From Achromobacter denitrificans NBRC 15125 (GTDB lineage: Bacteria; Pseudomonadota; Gammaproteobacteria; Burkholderiales; Burkholderiaceae_B): a stretch of 41,453 bases of DNA. Every line of letters begins with the position of its first letter. Position 1 is the first letter of the stretch. This document shows, one piece after another, positions 16,246 through 23,778 of the stretch. The DNA lies in NCBI RefSeq assembly GCF_001571365.1, contig NZ_BCTQ01000045.1:1-41453 (forward strand). Reading direction: 5' to 3'. A model generated the notes under the pieces. It ran no database searches. It saw nothing but the letters and a program-made list of their open reading frames with translations, and was not told the DNA's origin. The translations under genes were made by a program, and so were the position numbers.

Positions 16246-18290
16246 GCGCGGCACAAGGGTTGGTGGTGGGCGTGGACGTGGGCGGCACGTTCACGGATAT
16301 TTTCGTGCTGGACGAAGCGGCGGGCACCGCCAGCGTGGTGAAAGTGCCTTCCACGCGCGGCGAGGAAGCGCGCGGCTTCATGAACGGCATCGCCCGGGTG
16401 GCCGACGGCGCCGACGCCATCGCCACCATCGTCCACGGCACCACGGTCGGCACCAATGCGCTGCTGGAGCGCAAGGTGGCGCGCACCGGCATCATCACCA
16501 CCGAGGGCTTTCGCGACGTGCTGGAAATGCGCCGGCGCGACCGTCCGCAGACCTGGGGCCTGCGCGGCAACTACGAGCCTGTCGTGCCGCGCGACCTGCG
16601 CCTGGAAGTCCGAGAGCGGGTGCTGGCCGACGGCACCCTGCATACGCCGGTGGACCTGGACCAGGTGGAAGCGGCGGCGCGCGCGCTGCTGGAGCAGGGC
16701 TGCGACGCGGTCTGCCTGTTCTTCGTCAATGCCTACGCCAACCCCGCCAACGAGGCGCAGGCCGCGGCGCGGGTGCGGGCGGTCTGGCCCAACGGCAACG
16801 TCACCGCCGCCACCGAGGTGCTGCCGGAGATCCGCGAATTCGAGCGCTGCTCCACGGCGGCGCTCAACGCGGCGCTCCAGCCGGTGGTGGGCAGCTACCT
16901 GCGGCGGCTGGAATCGGACCTGAAGGCCAACGGCTTCGGCGGCGAACTGCTGGTGGTGCAAAGCAACGGCGGCGTGATGTCGCGGCAGACGGCATGCGAC
17001 GTGCCGGTGCGCACGGCGCTGTCGGGCCCGGCGGCCGGCGTGATCGCCTGCGCCGCCATCGCGCGGGCGGCGGGCTTTCCGGACGTGGTCAGCGGCGACA
17101 TGGGCGGCACTTCGTTCGACGTGTCGCTGGTGGCGGGCGGGGAAGCCGCGCTGTCGGCGCAGACCTCGATCGATTTCGGCATGGTGGTGCGCGCGCCCAT
17201 GATCCAGATCGAAACCATAGGCGCGGGCGGCGGTTCGATTGCCAGCGTGGACGCCGGCGGCCTGCTGCAAGTGGGTCCCGAGTCCGCCGGCAGCGTGCCC
17301 GGACCCGCCTGCTACGGCCGGGGCAACACCCGGCCCACCGTCACCGACGCCAACGTGCTGCTGGGGCGCATCGCGGCCGAGCGCCCGCTGGGCGGCGGCC
17401 TGCTGGCCAAGATGGACGTGGAACTGGCGCGCGCCGCCATCGAGGAACACGTCGCCCGGCCCCTCGGCCTGGACGCGCACGCGGCGGCGGAAGCGATCCT
17501 GACCGTGGCCAACGCCAAGATGGCGGGCGCGATCCGCCTCGTGTCCATCGAGCGCGGCCACGATCCGCGCAAGTTCGCCTATATGCCGTTCGGCGGCGGC
17601 GGCGCGCTGCACGTCTGCGCCATGATGAACGAGGTGGACGCTGCCCGCGGCATCGTGCCGCGCTATCCCGGCGTTACCTCGGCCCTGGGCTGCGTGATGG
17701 CGGACATGCGCCACGACGGCGTGCAGACCCTGAACGTGGCGCTCGATGCCCTGGACGCCGGCGACCTGCTGGCCCGCATCGACGGCCTGGCGCAGGCCTG
17801 CCAGGAACGCCTGGATTCCGCCGGCGTGGCCTTCGAGGGCATCCGCGAGAGCATCGAACTGGACATGCTGTACGTGGGCCAGAGCCACACGGTGCGCGTC
17901 GAGGTCGGCCGCGGCGAACTGGACCGGGCGGGCATCGCCGCCGCGTTCGAGCGCGCCTACCGCGCCGCCTTCGGCCGCAGCCTCGCCGGCATTCCCATCC
18001 GGATCCTGAACCTGCGCTATGCGCGCATCGGCCAGCGGCCCAAGTTCGACCTGGCGCTGCTGGCGCCGACCTGCCGCGACATGCCGCAGGCGCTGGGCAC
18101 GCAGCGGGTCTTCCACGGAGGCCGCTGGCACGACGCCGTGCGCTATGCGCGCCTGGACCTGCCGGTGGGCGCCGAGGTGGCCGGCCCGGCCGTCCTGGAG
18201 CAGCCGGACACCACCATCTGGATCGAACCCGGCTTCACCGGCCGCGTCGATTCCCTGGGCAATCTGCTGATCGCCCGCCAGGCTTCCTAG
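16242..18290 (+). CDS. Hydantoinase A / 5-oxoprolinase-type ATPase subunit (HyuA-like)
   Basis: 682 residues, full HyuA length. The N-terminal phosphate loop GVDVGGTFTDIFVLD and the segment VHGTTVGTNALLERK belong to the Hydant_A_N domain; LSGPAAGV and SGDMGGTSFDVSLV are the second ATP-binding region of the actin-like fold; the C-terminal domain includes MLYVGQSHTVRVE and FERAYRAAFGRSL. It should phosphorylate or otherwise activate the substrate with ATP in a complex with HyuB. The gene begins in an ATGA overlap with hyuB and is followed after 9 bp by the isochorismatase-fold gene. N-methylhydantoinase paired with an isochorismatase-fold amidase is known from creatinine degradation, but see the missing cysteine in the next gene. 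Confidence 0.92.
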   Translation: MSAAQGLVVGVDVGGTFTDIFVLDEAAGTASVVKVPSTRGEEARGFMNGIARVADGADAIATIVHGTTVGTNALLERKVARTGIITTEGFRDVLEMRRRDRPQTWGLRGNYEPVVPRDLRLEVRERVLADGTLHTPVDLDQVEAAARALLEQGCDAVCLFFVNAYANPANEAQAAARVRAVWPNGNVTAATEVLPEIREFERCSTAALNAALQPVVGSYLRRLESDLKANGFGGELLVVQSNGGVMSRQTACDVPVRTALSGPAAGVIACAAIARAAGFPDVVSGDMGGTSFDVSLVAGGEAALSAQTSIDFGMVVRAPMIQIETIGAGGGSIASVDAGGLLQVGPESAGSVPGPACYGRGNTRPTVTDANVLLGRIAAERPLGGGLLAKMDVELARAAIEEHVARPLGLDAHAAAEAILTVANAKMAGAIRLVSIERGHDPRKFAYMPFGGGGALHVCAMMNEVDAARGIVPRYPGVTSALGCVMADMRHDGVQTLNVALDALDAGDLLARIDGLAQACQERLDSAGVAFEGIRESIELDMLYVGQSHTVRVEVGRGELDRAGIAAAFERAYRAAFGRSLAGIPIRILNLRYARIGQRPKFDLALLAPTCRDMPQALGTQRVFHGGRWHDAVRYARLDLPVGAEVAGPAVLEQPDTTIWIEPGFTGRVDSLGNLLIARQAS

Positions 18291-18299
18291 GAGCAGATG

Positions 18300-18908
18300 A
18301 TGTCTACCCTCGATCCCCGCAGCACCGCGCTGATCGTCGTCGATCTGCAGAACGATTTCCTGGTGCCGGGCGGCGCCTACGACCGCGGCGGCGCGGTCAG
18401 CCCCCAGGCGCGGGCCTTGCCGGCGCGCGTGGCGCCGGTGGCGCGCGCGCTCAAGGCGCGAGGCGGTTTCGTCGCGGCCAGCCAGTTCACGCTGTGGCCC
18501 GACGCGCACGGCGAGCCCATGATTTCGCCGCACCTGAGGCAGTTGCGCCCCTTCCTGCGCAAGGGCGATTTCGCGGCGGGCTCGGCGGGACAGGCCAACG
18601 TGGCCGAACTGGACGGGCTGGTGGACGTGTCCGTGTGGAAGGTCGCGTACTCCGCCTTTTTCAATACCCAACTCGATTGGGTCCTGCGCCGAGCGGGGAT
18701 CGCCAACGTGGTGATCGCCGGCATCGTCACCAACGGCGGCGTGGCCAGCACGGCCCGCGACGCCCATATGCGCGACTACCACGTCTCGGTCCTGGCCGAC
18801 GGCTGCGCGGCCCCCACGCCCGCCATGCACGACGCGGCCCTGGCCGACCTGCGCACCGTGGCCGACGTGCTGTCCTGCCAGGATTTCCTGGAGGCGCTCG
18901 GAGCGTGA
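18300..18908 (+). CDS. Isochorismatase-superfamily protein lacking the catalytic cysteine
   Basis: 202 residues, normal for the family. VVDLQNDFL holds the catalytic Asp15 and VWKVAYSAFFNT holds Lys114. The third position, normally Cys in the T-[DN]-x-C-V motif, reads TNGGV here, so residue 147 is Gly. Cysteine-less members of the superfamily include isochorismatase itself (EntB, PhzD), which split a vinyl ether; amidase members need the Cys. This protein is therefore unlikely to be a normal cysteine amidase and may use water directly on an enol ether or similar bond, or act differently. The start at 18300 is preferred over the adjacent ATG at 18297 because AGGAG then lies 6 bp upstream. The stop overlaps the flavoprotein start by one base. 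Confidence 0.88.
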   Translation: MSTLDPRSTALIVVDLQNDFLVPGGAYDRGGAVSPQARALPARVAPVARALKARGGFVAASQFTLWPDAHGEPMISPHLRQLRPFLRKGDFAAGSAGQANVAELDGLVDVSVWKVAYSAFFNTQLDWVLRRAGIANVVIAGIVTNGGVASTARDAHMRDYHVSVLADGCAAPTPAMHDAALADLRTVADVLSCQDFLEALGA

Positions 18909-20344
18909 TGAGCGGACCTACCGTCCTGCGCGGCCCCGCGCCCGGCGCGGATGCGATGCACGTGCCGGTCGTCATCGTCGGCGCCGGCGCCTGCGGCCTG
19001 ACCGCGGCGCTGCGCCTGGCCGACGCGGGCATCGAAACCGTGCTGATCGAACGCGACGCCGCGCCCAGCGGCTCCACGGCCCTGTCCTCCGGTTTCATCC
19101 CGGCGGCGGGATCGGCGGCGCAACGGGCAGCGGGCATCGAGGACGACGCCGAGCGCTTCGCCGCCGACATCCAGGCCAAGGCCCACGGCACGGCCGCGCC
19201 GCAACTGGTGGCCGCCTACGCGGGCGCGGCCGCGGCGGCCGTGGACAATCTGGCTCGCCACGGCCTGCGCTTCGACGTGCTGGACGGGTTCCTGTATCCC
19301 GGCCATACCGCGCGCCGCATGCATACCCTGCCCGAACGCACCGGCGCGGCGTTGGTGGCCGCGCTGGAGCGCGCCGCCACCGGCGCGGGCGCCTATCTGC
19401 TGACCCGTGCGCTGGCGCGGCGCATCTGGGCGGACGAGCAGGGCCGGGTGTCGGCCATCGGTTGCGAACGGCCGGACGGTTCGATGGACGTCATCGGCTG
19501 CGACGTGCTGATCCTGGCGTGCAACGGCTTCGGCGGCAACGCCGCCATGGTGGGCGAGCATCTGCCCGCCATGCGCGAGGCCGTCTACGGCGGCCACGTG
19601 GGCAACGACGGCAGCGCCATCGCATGGGGCCGGCAGCTGGGCGCGCGCCTGGCCGACCTGGGCGGCTACCAGGGCCACGGCTCCTGGGCCACGCCGCAGG
19701 GCGCGCTGATCTCCTGGGCCGTCATGATGGATGGCGGCGTGCAGATCAATCTTGAGGGGCGCCGCTTCCACGACGAGACCGCCGGCTATTCCGAGGCCGC
19801 CGTCCACGTGCTGGCGCAGCCCGGCGGCGTGGCCTGGAACGTCTTCGACGACCGCACCCTGGCGCTGGCGCGCAGCTTCCCCGACTTCGTCGAGGCCGAG
19901 GCCGGCCAGGCGCTGAAGACCTGCGCCGATCTGCCGGCGCTGGCCGCGCTGATCGGCTGCGACGCGGACACGCTGGGCCGAACCCTGGCGGGCGTTTGCC
20001 CCGGGGCCGCGGATACCCACGGCCGGCGCTTCGAGCGCGCGCTGCAGGCGCCGTTCCATGCGGTCAAGGTGACGGGCGCGCTGTTCCACACCCAGGGCGG
20101 GCTGGACATCGACGCGGGCTGCCGCGTCCTCGACCAGGCCGGCCTGCCGCTGCCCAACCTGCTGGCCGCCGGCGGGGCGGCCCGCGGCGTATCGGGCAAC
20201 GACGTGTCGGGCTATCTCTCCGGCAACGGACTGCTCAGCGCGGTGGCCGGCGGGCACATTGCCGCGGCGACCGCGGCGGCGCTGCTCGGGCGCGAACTCG
20301 GCCAGGGCCTGAGCGAGGCTCCTTTTACTGTCAATAGGCCCTAG
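18908..20344 (+). CDS. FAD-dependent oxidoreductase, fumarate reductase/succinate dehydrogenase-like
   Basis: 478 residues. VVIVGAGACGLTAALRLADAG (GxGxxG at 25-30) with Glu48 closing the second strand is the FAD dinucleotide fold. GRRFHDET (284-291) aligns with the RFxxE segment that supplies an active-site arginine in the fumarate reductase family, and FHTQGGLDID (393-402) with the conserved H-T-x-G-G segment. GNGLLSAVAGGHIAA near the end is the C-terminal FAD contact. No signal peptide and no haem or iron-sulfur motif are seen, so it is a soluble cytoplasmic enzyme. Relatives interconvert saturated and alpha,beta-unsaturated acids (fumarate, tricarballylate) or desaturate ketosteroids. In this operon, making the C=C bond hydrated by the LeuCD-like pair is the natural guess. 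Confidence 0.87.
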   Translation: MSGPTVLRGPAPGADAMHVPVVIVGAGACGLTAALRLADAGIETVLIERDAAPSGSTALSSGFIPAAGSAAQRAAGIEDDAERFAADIQAKAHGTAAPQLVAAYAGAAAAAVDNLARHGLRFDVLDGFLYPGHTARRMHTLPERTGAALVAALERAATGAGAYLLTRALARRIWADEQGRVSAIGCERPDGSMDVIGCDVLILACNGFGGNAAMVGEHLPAMREAVYGGHVGNDGSAIAWGRQLGARLADLGGYQGHGSWATPQGALISWAVMMDGGVQINLEGRRFHDETAGYSEAAVHVLAQPGGVAWNVFDDRTLALARSFPDFVEAEAGQALKTCADLPALAALIGCDADTLGRTLAGVCPGAADTHGRRFERALQAPFHAVKVTGALFHTQGGLDIDAGCRVLDQAGLPLPNLLAAGGAARGVSGNDVSGYLSGNGLLSAVAGGHIAAATAAALLGRELGQGLSEAPFTVNRP

Positions 20345-20367
20345 CGCCCGGACTCAGGAAACCAACC

Positions 20368-21231
20368 ATGCAGAACCAGAATCTCAACGCCCGGCTCGCC
20401 GCCGGCGCCGTGCTGGCCCCCGGCGTCTACGACGCCCTGTCGGCGCTGATCGCCGAGCAGGCCGGTTTCGACGCGCTGTACCTGTCCGGGGCGTCCATCG
20501 CCTATACGCGGCTGGGCCGCTCGGACATCGGCCTGACCACCTATACCGAGGTCGAGGACGCGCTGGCCCGCATCACCGAACGGGTGGCCGCGCCCGTCAT
20601 CGTGGACGCCGACACCGGCTTCGGCAACGCCCTCAACACGCAGCGCACGGTGCGCGGCTTCGAGCGCGCGGGCGCGGCCATGATCCAGCTGGAAGACCAG
20701 ACCTTCCCCAAGCGCTGCGGCCACCTGGACGGCAAGACCGTGATCCCGGCGGCCGAGATGTGCGGCAAGCTGAAAGCGGCGGCGGACGCCCGGACGAACG
20801 AATCGACCCTGATCCTGGCGCGCACGGACGCGCTTGCCGTGGAAGGGCTGGAGGCCGCGCTGGACCGCGCCGAGGCCTATCTGGAAGCCGGCGCGGACGC
20901 GCTCTTCATCGAGGCGCTGCGCACCCCCGAACAGATGCGGGCGGCGTGCGAGCGCTACGCCGCGCGGGTGCCGCTCCTGGCCAATATGGTGGAAGGGGGC
21001 AAGACCCCGGTGCAAAGCGCCGAGGCCCTGACGGAACTGGGATTCCGCATCGTCATCTTCCCGGGCGGCACGGCGCGCGCCGTGGCGCGCACCTTGCAGG
21101 GCTACTACGCCAGCCTGCGCCGCCACGGCACCACCGCGCCCTGGCGCGACGGGATGCTGGATTTCGACGGCCTGAACGCCGTCATCGGCACGCCGGAGCT
21201 GCTGGCGCGCGGCAAGGCCTACGAGGGCTGA
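20368..21231 (+). CDS. Isocitrate lyase/PEP mutase-superfamily C-C lyase (dimethylmalate or methylisocitrate lyase-like)
   Basis: 287 residues, close to the size of 2-methylisocitrate lyase and 2,3-dimethylmalate lyase. The metal-binding VIVDADTGFGN has Asp80 and Asp82, ending the strand that holds Mg2+. QLEDQTFPKRCGH carries the lyase signature KRCGH (115-119) with Cys117 as the catalytic acid; this separates true lyases from PEP mutases and oxaloacetate hydrolases of the superfamily. LSGASIAYTRLGRSDIGL is the substrate-phosphate or carboxylate loop. It should split a 2-hydroxydiacid derivative by retro-aldol cleavage to a 2-oxoacid and a carboxylic acid. AGGAA precedes the ATG. It is the last gene of the catabolic operon and ends 27 bp from a convergent gene. 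Confidence 0.9.
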   Translation: MQNQNLNARLAAGAVLAPGVYDALSALIAEQAGFDALYLSGASIAYTRLGRSDIGLTTYTEVEDALARITERVAAPVIVDADTGFGNALNTQRTVRGFERAGAAMIQLEDQTFPKRCGHLDGKTVIPAAEMCGKLKAAADARTNESTLILARTDALAVEGLEAALDRAEAYLEAGADALFIEALRTPEQMRAACERYAARVPLLANMVEGGKTPVQSAEALTELGFRIVIFPGGTARAVARTLQGYYASLRRHGTTAPWRDGMLDFDGLNAVIGTPELLARGKAYEG

Positions 21232-21258
21232 GCCGGCCGGCGGCCCCGCCCGCGGCCG

Positions 21259-21732
21259 TCAATGCAGTTCGGCCATGCCGGCGACTATCATCTCGGCCAG
21301 CCGGTCCAGCCCCGCTTCCGTGCCGATCCGCCGGCCTTGCGCGCCGCTGCCGTCGAGCAGGGCCGCCTGCTCGGTGTAGCGCATCAGCGTGCCCGTGCCG
21401 ACGGGCGTGAATTCCACCGTTACCAGCGACGCCGAGACGCGCTGTCCGCCCATCCCCATTTCATAGGCATAGATGATGCGCTCGCCCGGCACGATGTCCA
21501 GGTAGGCCGCCCGGTAGGTCTGCTCGGCGCCTTCGGGCGTGCGCCAGCGCTTGGATTCGGTGCCCTCGGCCCGGAAGTCGAGGCGCTCTTCCAGCACCGT
21601 CCAGTCGGGATGGCAGCTGGTCCAGCGCTGCTTGAGGCGAGGCTCGGACCAGAAGCGGTAGGCATCGCGCGGGCTGGCGGGCAGCTCGCGTTCGATGACG
21701 AAAGTGGCGTGTTCGATGGCAGGGGCGGTCAT
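21259..21732 (-). CDS. SRPBCC (AHSA1/START-like) domain protein
   Basis: 157 residues from the ATG at 21732, which has GAGGAGG about 9 bp upstream; a longer frame to 21822 runs over the upstream gene and is rejected. The N-terminus HATFVIERELPASPRDAYRFWSEPRLKQRW is the standard AHSA1-like start, and VEFTPVGTGTLMRYTEQA is the C-terminal sheet of the helix-grip fold. It is translationally coupled (ATGA) to the ArsR gene upstream, a pairing seen very often in bacteria. Such proteins bind hydrophobic small molecules or act as stress factors; the ligand is unknown. It converges with the lyase gene. Confidence 0.9.
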   Translation of the reverse strand: MTAPAIEHATFVIERELPASPRDAYRFWSEPRLKQRWTSCHPDWTVLEERLDFRAEGTESKRWRTPEGAEQTYRAAYLDIVPGERIIYAYEMGMGGQRVSASLVTVEFTPVGTGTLMRYTEQAALLDGSGAQGRRIGTEAGLDRLAEMIVAGMAELH

Positions 21733-22073
21733 GGCGTGTCCTCCTCGGGGGGAATGTCGTGCATGGCCTGCACGAGGCGGTCGAAGGCCGCCTCCATGGC
21801 GGCCTCGCGTTGGCGCACCCAATCGTCGATCTGGCGGAAGGCGCCGGGCCGCATGCGGTAGGTCCGGGTGCGGCCGGCCTTTTCCGACATGACGATGCCC
21901 CCGTTTTCCAGCACCTGCAGGTGCTTGACCGCCGAAGGCAGTCCCATGCCGGCCGGTTCGGCCAGCTGCTTGACGGTGGCGGGGCCGCGGCTGAGCTGTT
22001 CCACCATGGCGCGCCGGTTGGGGTCGGCCAGGGCGGCGAACAGCTGATCGAGCGGACGGGGCTGGGGGTCCAT
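21729..22073 (-). CDS. ArsR-family winged-helix regulator
   Basis: 114 residues. PLDQLFAALADPNRRAMVEQLSRGPATVKQLAEPAGMGLPSAVKHLQVLENGGIVMSEKAGRTRTYRM is the full ArsR winged helix (residues about 8-75). The metal-binding Cys motif ELCVC of arsenic and zinc sensors is absent, so it belongs to the non-metal branch that partners SRPBCC proteins. A strong promoter with a 24-bp dyad over its -10 box lies just upstream (22085-22132), so autorepression is likely. It overlaps the SRPBCC gene by 4 bp. The inducer is unknown. Confidence 0.92.
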   Translation of the reverse strand: MDPQPRPLDQLFAALADPNRRAMVEQLSRGPATVKQLAEPAGMGLPSAVKHLQVLENGGIVMSEKAGRTRTYRMRPGAFRQIDDWVRQREAAMEAAFDRLVQAMHDIPPEEDTP

Positions 22074-22084
22074 TGTGAGCTCAA

Positions 22085-22132
22085 ATAGTTTCCGTTGTCG
22101 GAAACTATACGCCCGTCAGGATGCGCGGGCAA
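22085..22132 (-). promoter_or_regulatory. arsR promoter with 10-4-10 dyad operator
   Basis: On the minus strand TTGCCC (22132-22127) and TATAGT (22109-22104) are 17 bp apart. A perfect inverted repeat with 10-bp arms (ATAGTTTCCG / CGGAAACTAT) and a 4-bp centre TTGT covers 22085-22108 and overlaps the -10 box. The arsR ATG is 12 bp downstream. This is a textbook repressor-site layout for the ArsR protein. Confidence 0.78.
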
Positions 22133-22171
22133 GCGCGCGTTGCGCGACGCCGGCGCGGGCCTCGTCCGGCG

Positions 22172-22798
22172 CTAGCGGGCGCCGGGCGTGCGTTGGTGCG
22201 CTTGCAGGGGAGGGACGGCCTTGCCGGACGTCAGGGCCCAGAAACCGGGCAGGAAGCATTCGGCCACGAGCAGCGGCTGGCCCATGCGCCAGAACACCGA
22301 GCGGCGCGCCCAGACGCGGACCGCCTCGGGATCCTGGCGGGCGGCGTCCAGCGCCCGCAGGGCGGTCGCGTGGAACGGCACCGGCGATGCCAGCCTGCGG
22401 CAGGCGAAGGGCGAGCGGATGACCGTGCGGTCGTGATAGAGCATGTCCGCCAGCGGCCGCGTCGACAGGCGGCGCATGCCCTGCCAGGCGCCATGCGAGG
22501 CGGTGAGCGGCGTGAGGCTGCGGGCGGGCACGCTGTCCACGCCGTCGACCGACATCAAGACCTCGCGCACCCAGACCGGGCTGCCGGGCGCGATGCGCAT
22601 GGCGCGCGCCTCGTCCGGCGGGGCGCCGTCGGCATATTCGGCGAGCACGCGCAGGCGCACGTGGCCGACCTGGCGCAGGCCGGCGGTGAGCGCGCCGGGA
22701 CGAAACAGCCAATGCCGCATGGTTGGAGGCAGGAGGGGCGGGGCGGCCGCCAGCCAGCCGGGAGCGAGGGGAGGGGGAAGTGCTGCTTGGCTTGTCAT
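22172..22798 (-). CDS. ubiC: Chorismate--pyruvate lyase
   Basis: 208 residues; E. coli UbiC is about 165, the extra length being an N-terminal extension and an insert before the last block. Core features are VWVREVLM with Arg78 (equivalent of the substrate-binding Arg76 of E. coli), ARSLTPL, and RRSVFW...[13 protein letters not shown] with Glu180 (equivalent of Glu155). The enzyme removes pyruvate from chorismate to give 4-hydroxybenzoate, the first committed step of ubiquinone ring synthesis, in the cytoplasm. It stands alone, divergent from the pseudouridine synthase gene; the arsR promoter lies between it and arsR. A later start at M27 (22720) is possible. Confidence 0.88.
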   Translation of the reverse strand: MTSQAALPPPLAPGWLAAAPPLLPPTMRHWLFRPGALTAGLRQVGHVRLRVLAEYADGAPPDEARAMRIAPGSPVWVREVLMSVDGVDSVPARSLTPLTASHGAWQGMRRLSTRPLADMLYHDRTVIRSPFACRRLASPVPFHATALRALDAARQDPEAVRVWARRSVFWRMGQPLLVAECFLPGFWALTSGKAVPPLQAHQRTPGAR

Positions 22799-22960
22799 GG
22801 CTGCGTATTATGCCAAGAGCGCCGCCAGGCAGCGGCCGCAGCCCTGCGGCGCAATGCCGCAGCCCCGGCCATGGCCATGTCCATCGCGATGGCAACAGCC
22901 TTGCGCCTGTCCGCAAGCCGGCCGGCCGCCGGGCCCGCGCGTCCGCCTACAATATCGCCC

Positions 22961-23692
22961 ATGGAAAAAGTACGTATCTCCAAGCTCATGTCCGAGCGCG
23001 GGCTGTGTTCGCGCCGGGAGGCTGATGCTTATATCGAACGCGGCTGGGTCCGCGTGGACGGCGCCGTGGTGTCCGAACTGGGCGCCCGGGCCTTCCCCGA
23101 CCAGGTCATCACCCTGGAACGCGCCGCGCAGGCGCGCCAGACGGCGCGCGTCACCATCCTGATCAACAAGCCGGTGGGCTATGTGTCGGGCCAGGCTGAA
23201 AAGGGCTATACGCCCGCGGTCGCGCTGATCGACGCCCGCTCGCGCTACGCGGGCGACCGGGAGCCCCGGCGTTTCGAGCGCGGGCACCTCGACGGCCTGG
23301 CGGTCGCCGGCCGGCTGGACATCGATTCGCAGGGCCTGCTGGTGCTGACGCAGGACGGCCGCATCGCCAAGCACCTGATCGGCGAGGACTCCAGCGTCGA
23401 CAAGGAATACCTGGTGCGGGTGCAGGGCGGCCTGTCCGAAAACGGGCTAGCGTTGCTGAACCACGGCCTGTCGCTCGACGGCAAGGCGCTCAAGCCGGCC
23501 CAGGTGCGCTGGCAGAACAGCGACCAGCTGCGTTTCGTGCTGCGCGAGGGCAAAAAGCGCCAGATCCGCCGCATGTGCGAACTGGTCGGCCTGAAAGTGG
23601 TGGGCCTCAAGCGCGTGCGCATCGGGCGCGTATCCCTGGGCGACCTGCCCCTGGGCCAATGGCGCTACCTGCGCGAAGACGAGCGCTTCTGA
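22961..23692 (+). CDS. rluF: Pseudouridine synthase, RsuA/RluF family
   Basis: 243 residues from the ATG at 22961; an open frame extends upstream to 22121 but it covers ubiC and is not used. Residues 4-50 are an S4 RNA-binding domain ([31 protein letters not shown]). The catalytic domain has [17 protein letters not shown] with catalytic Asp120, and ends with the [29 protein letters not shown] block. This RsuA-like group modifies single uridines in rRNA or tRNA; the [10 protein letters not shown] segment and the length fit RluF (23S U2604) best, but RluB/RluE-type specificity cannot be excluded. It is monocistronic and convergent with the LysR gene. Confidence 0.85.
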   Translation: MEKVRISKLMSERGLCSRREADAYIERGWVRVDGAVVSELGARAFPDQVITLERAAQARQTARVTILINKPVGYVSGQAEKGYTPAVALIDARSRYAGDREPRRFERGHLDGLAVAGRLDIDSQGLLVLTQDGRIAKHLIGEDSSVDKEYLVRVQGGLSENGLALLNHGLSLDGKALKPAQVRWQNSDQLRFVLREGKKRQIRRMCELVGLKVVGLKRVRIGRVSLGDLPLGQWRYLREDERF

Positions 23693-23720
23693 GCGGCGGC
23701 CGCCGGCCGGATTGATCGTC

Positions 23721-23757
23721 CTGGCCGACATCTGTTGTCGGCGGGCGCCAGATTTTT
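23721..23757 (+). terminator. Possible intrinsic terminator behind the pseudouridine synthase gene
   Basis: GCCGACA-tctgt-TGTCGGC (23724-23742) forms a perfect 7-bp stem; outer CTGG/CCAG can extend it with a bulge, and five T follow at 23753-23757. It sits 29 bp after the stop codon in an 86-bp convergent gap. The spacer before the T run makes it weaker than the other terminators. Confidence 0.5.
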
Positions 23758-23778
23758 CAGTCTGTTTCCAATTCGGCG

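Noticed and set aside
18300..18908. Maleamate or N-carbamoylsarcosine amidase
   Set aside because: The catalytic cysteine position is glycine, so the cysteine-amidase mechanism is not available.
22121..22960. N-terminal extension of the pseudouridine synthase
   Set aside because: The extension runs through ubiC on the other strand and has no domain; the S4 domain starts directly at the ATG at 22961.
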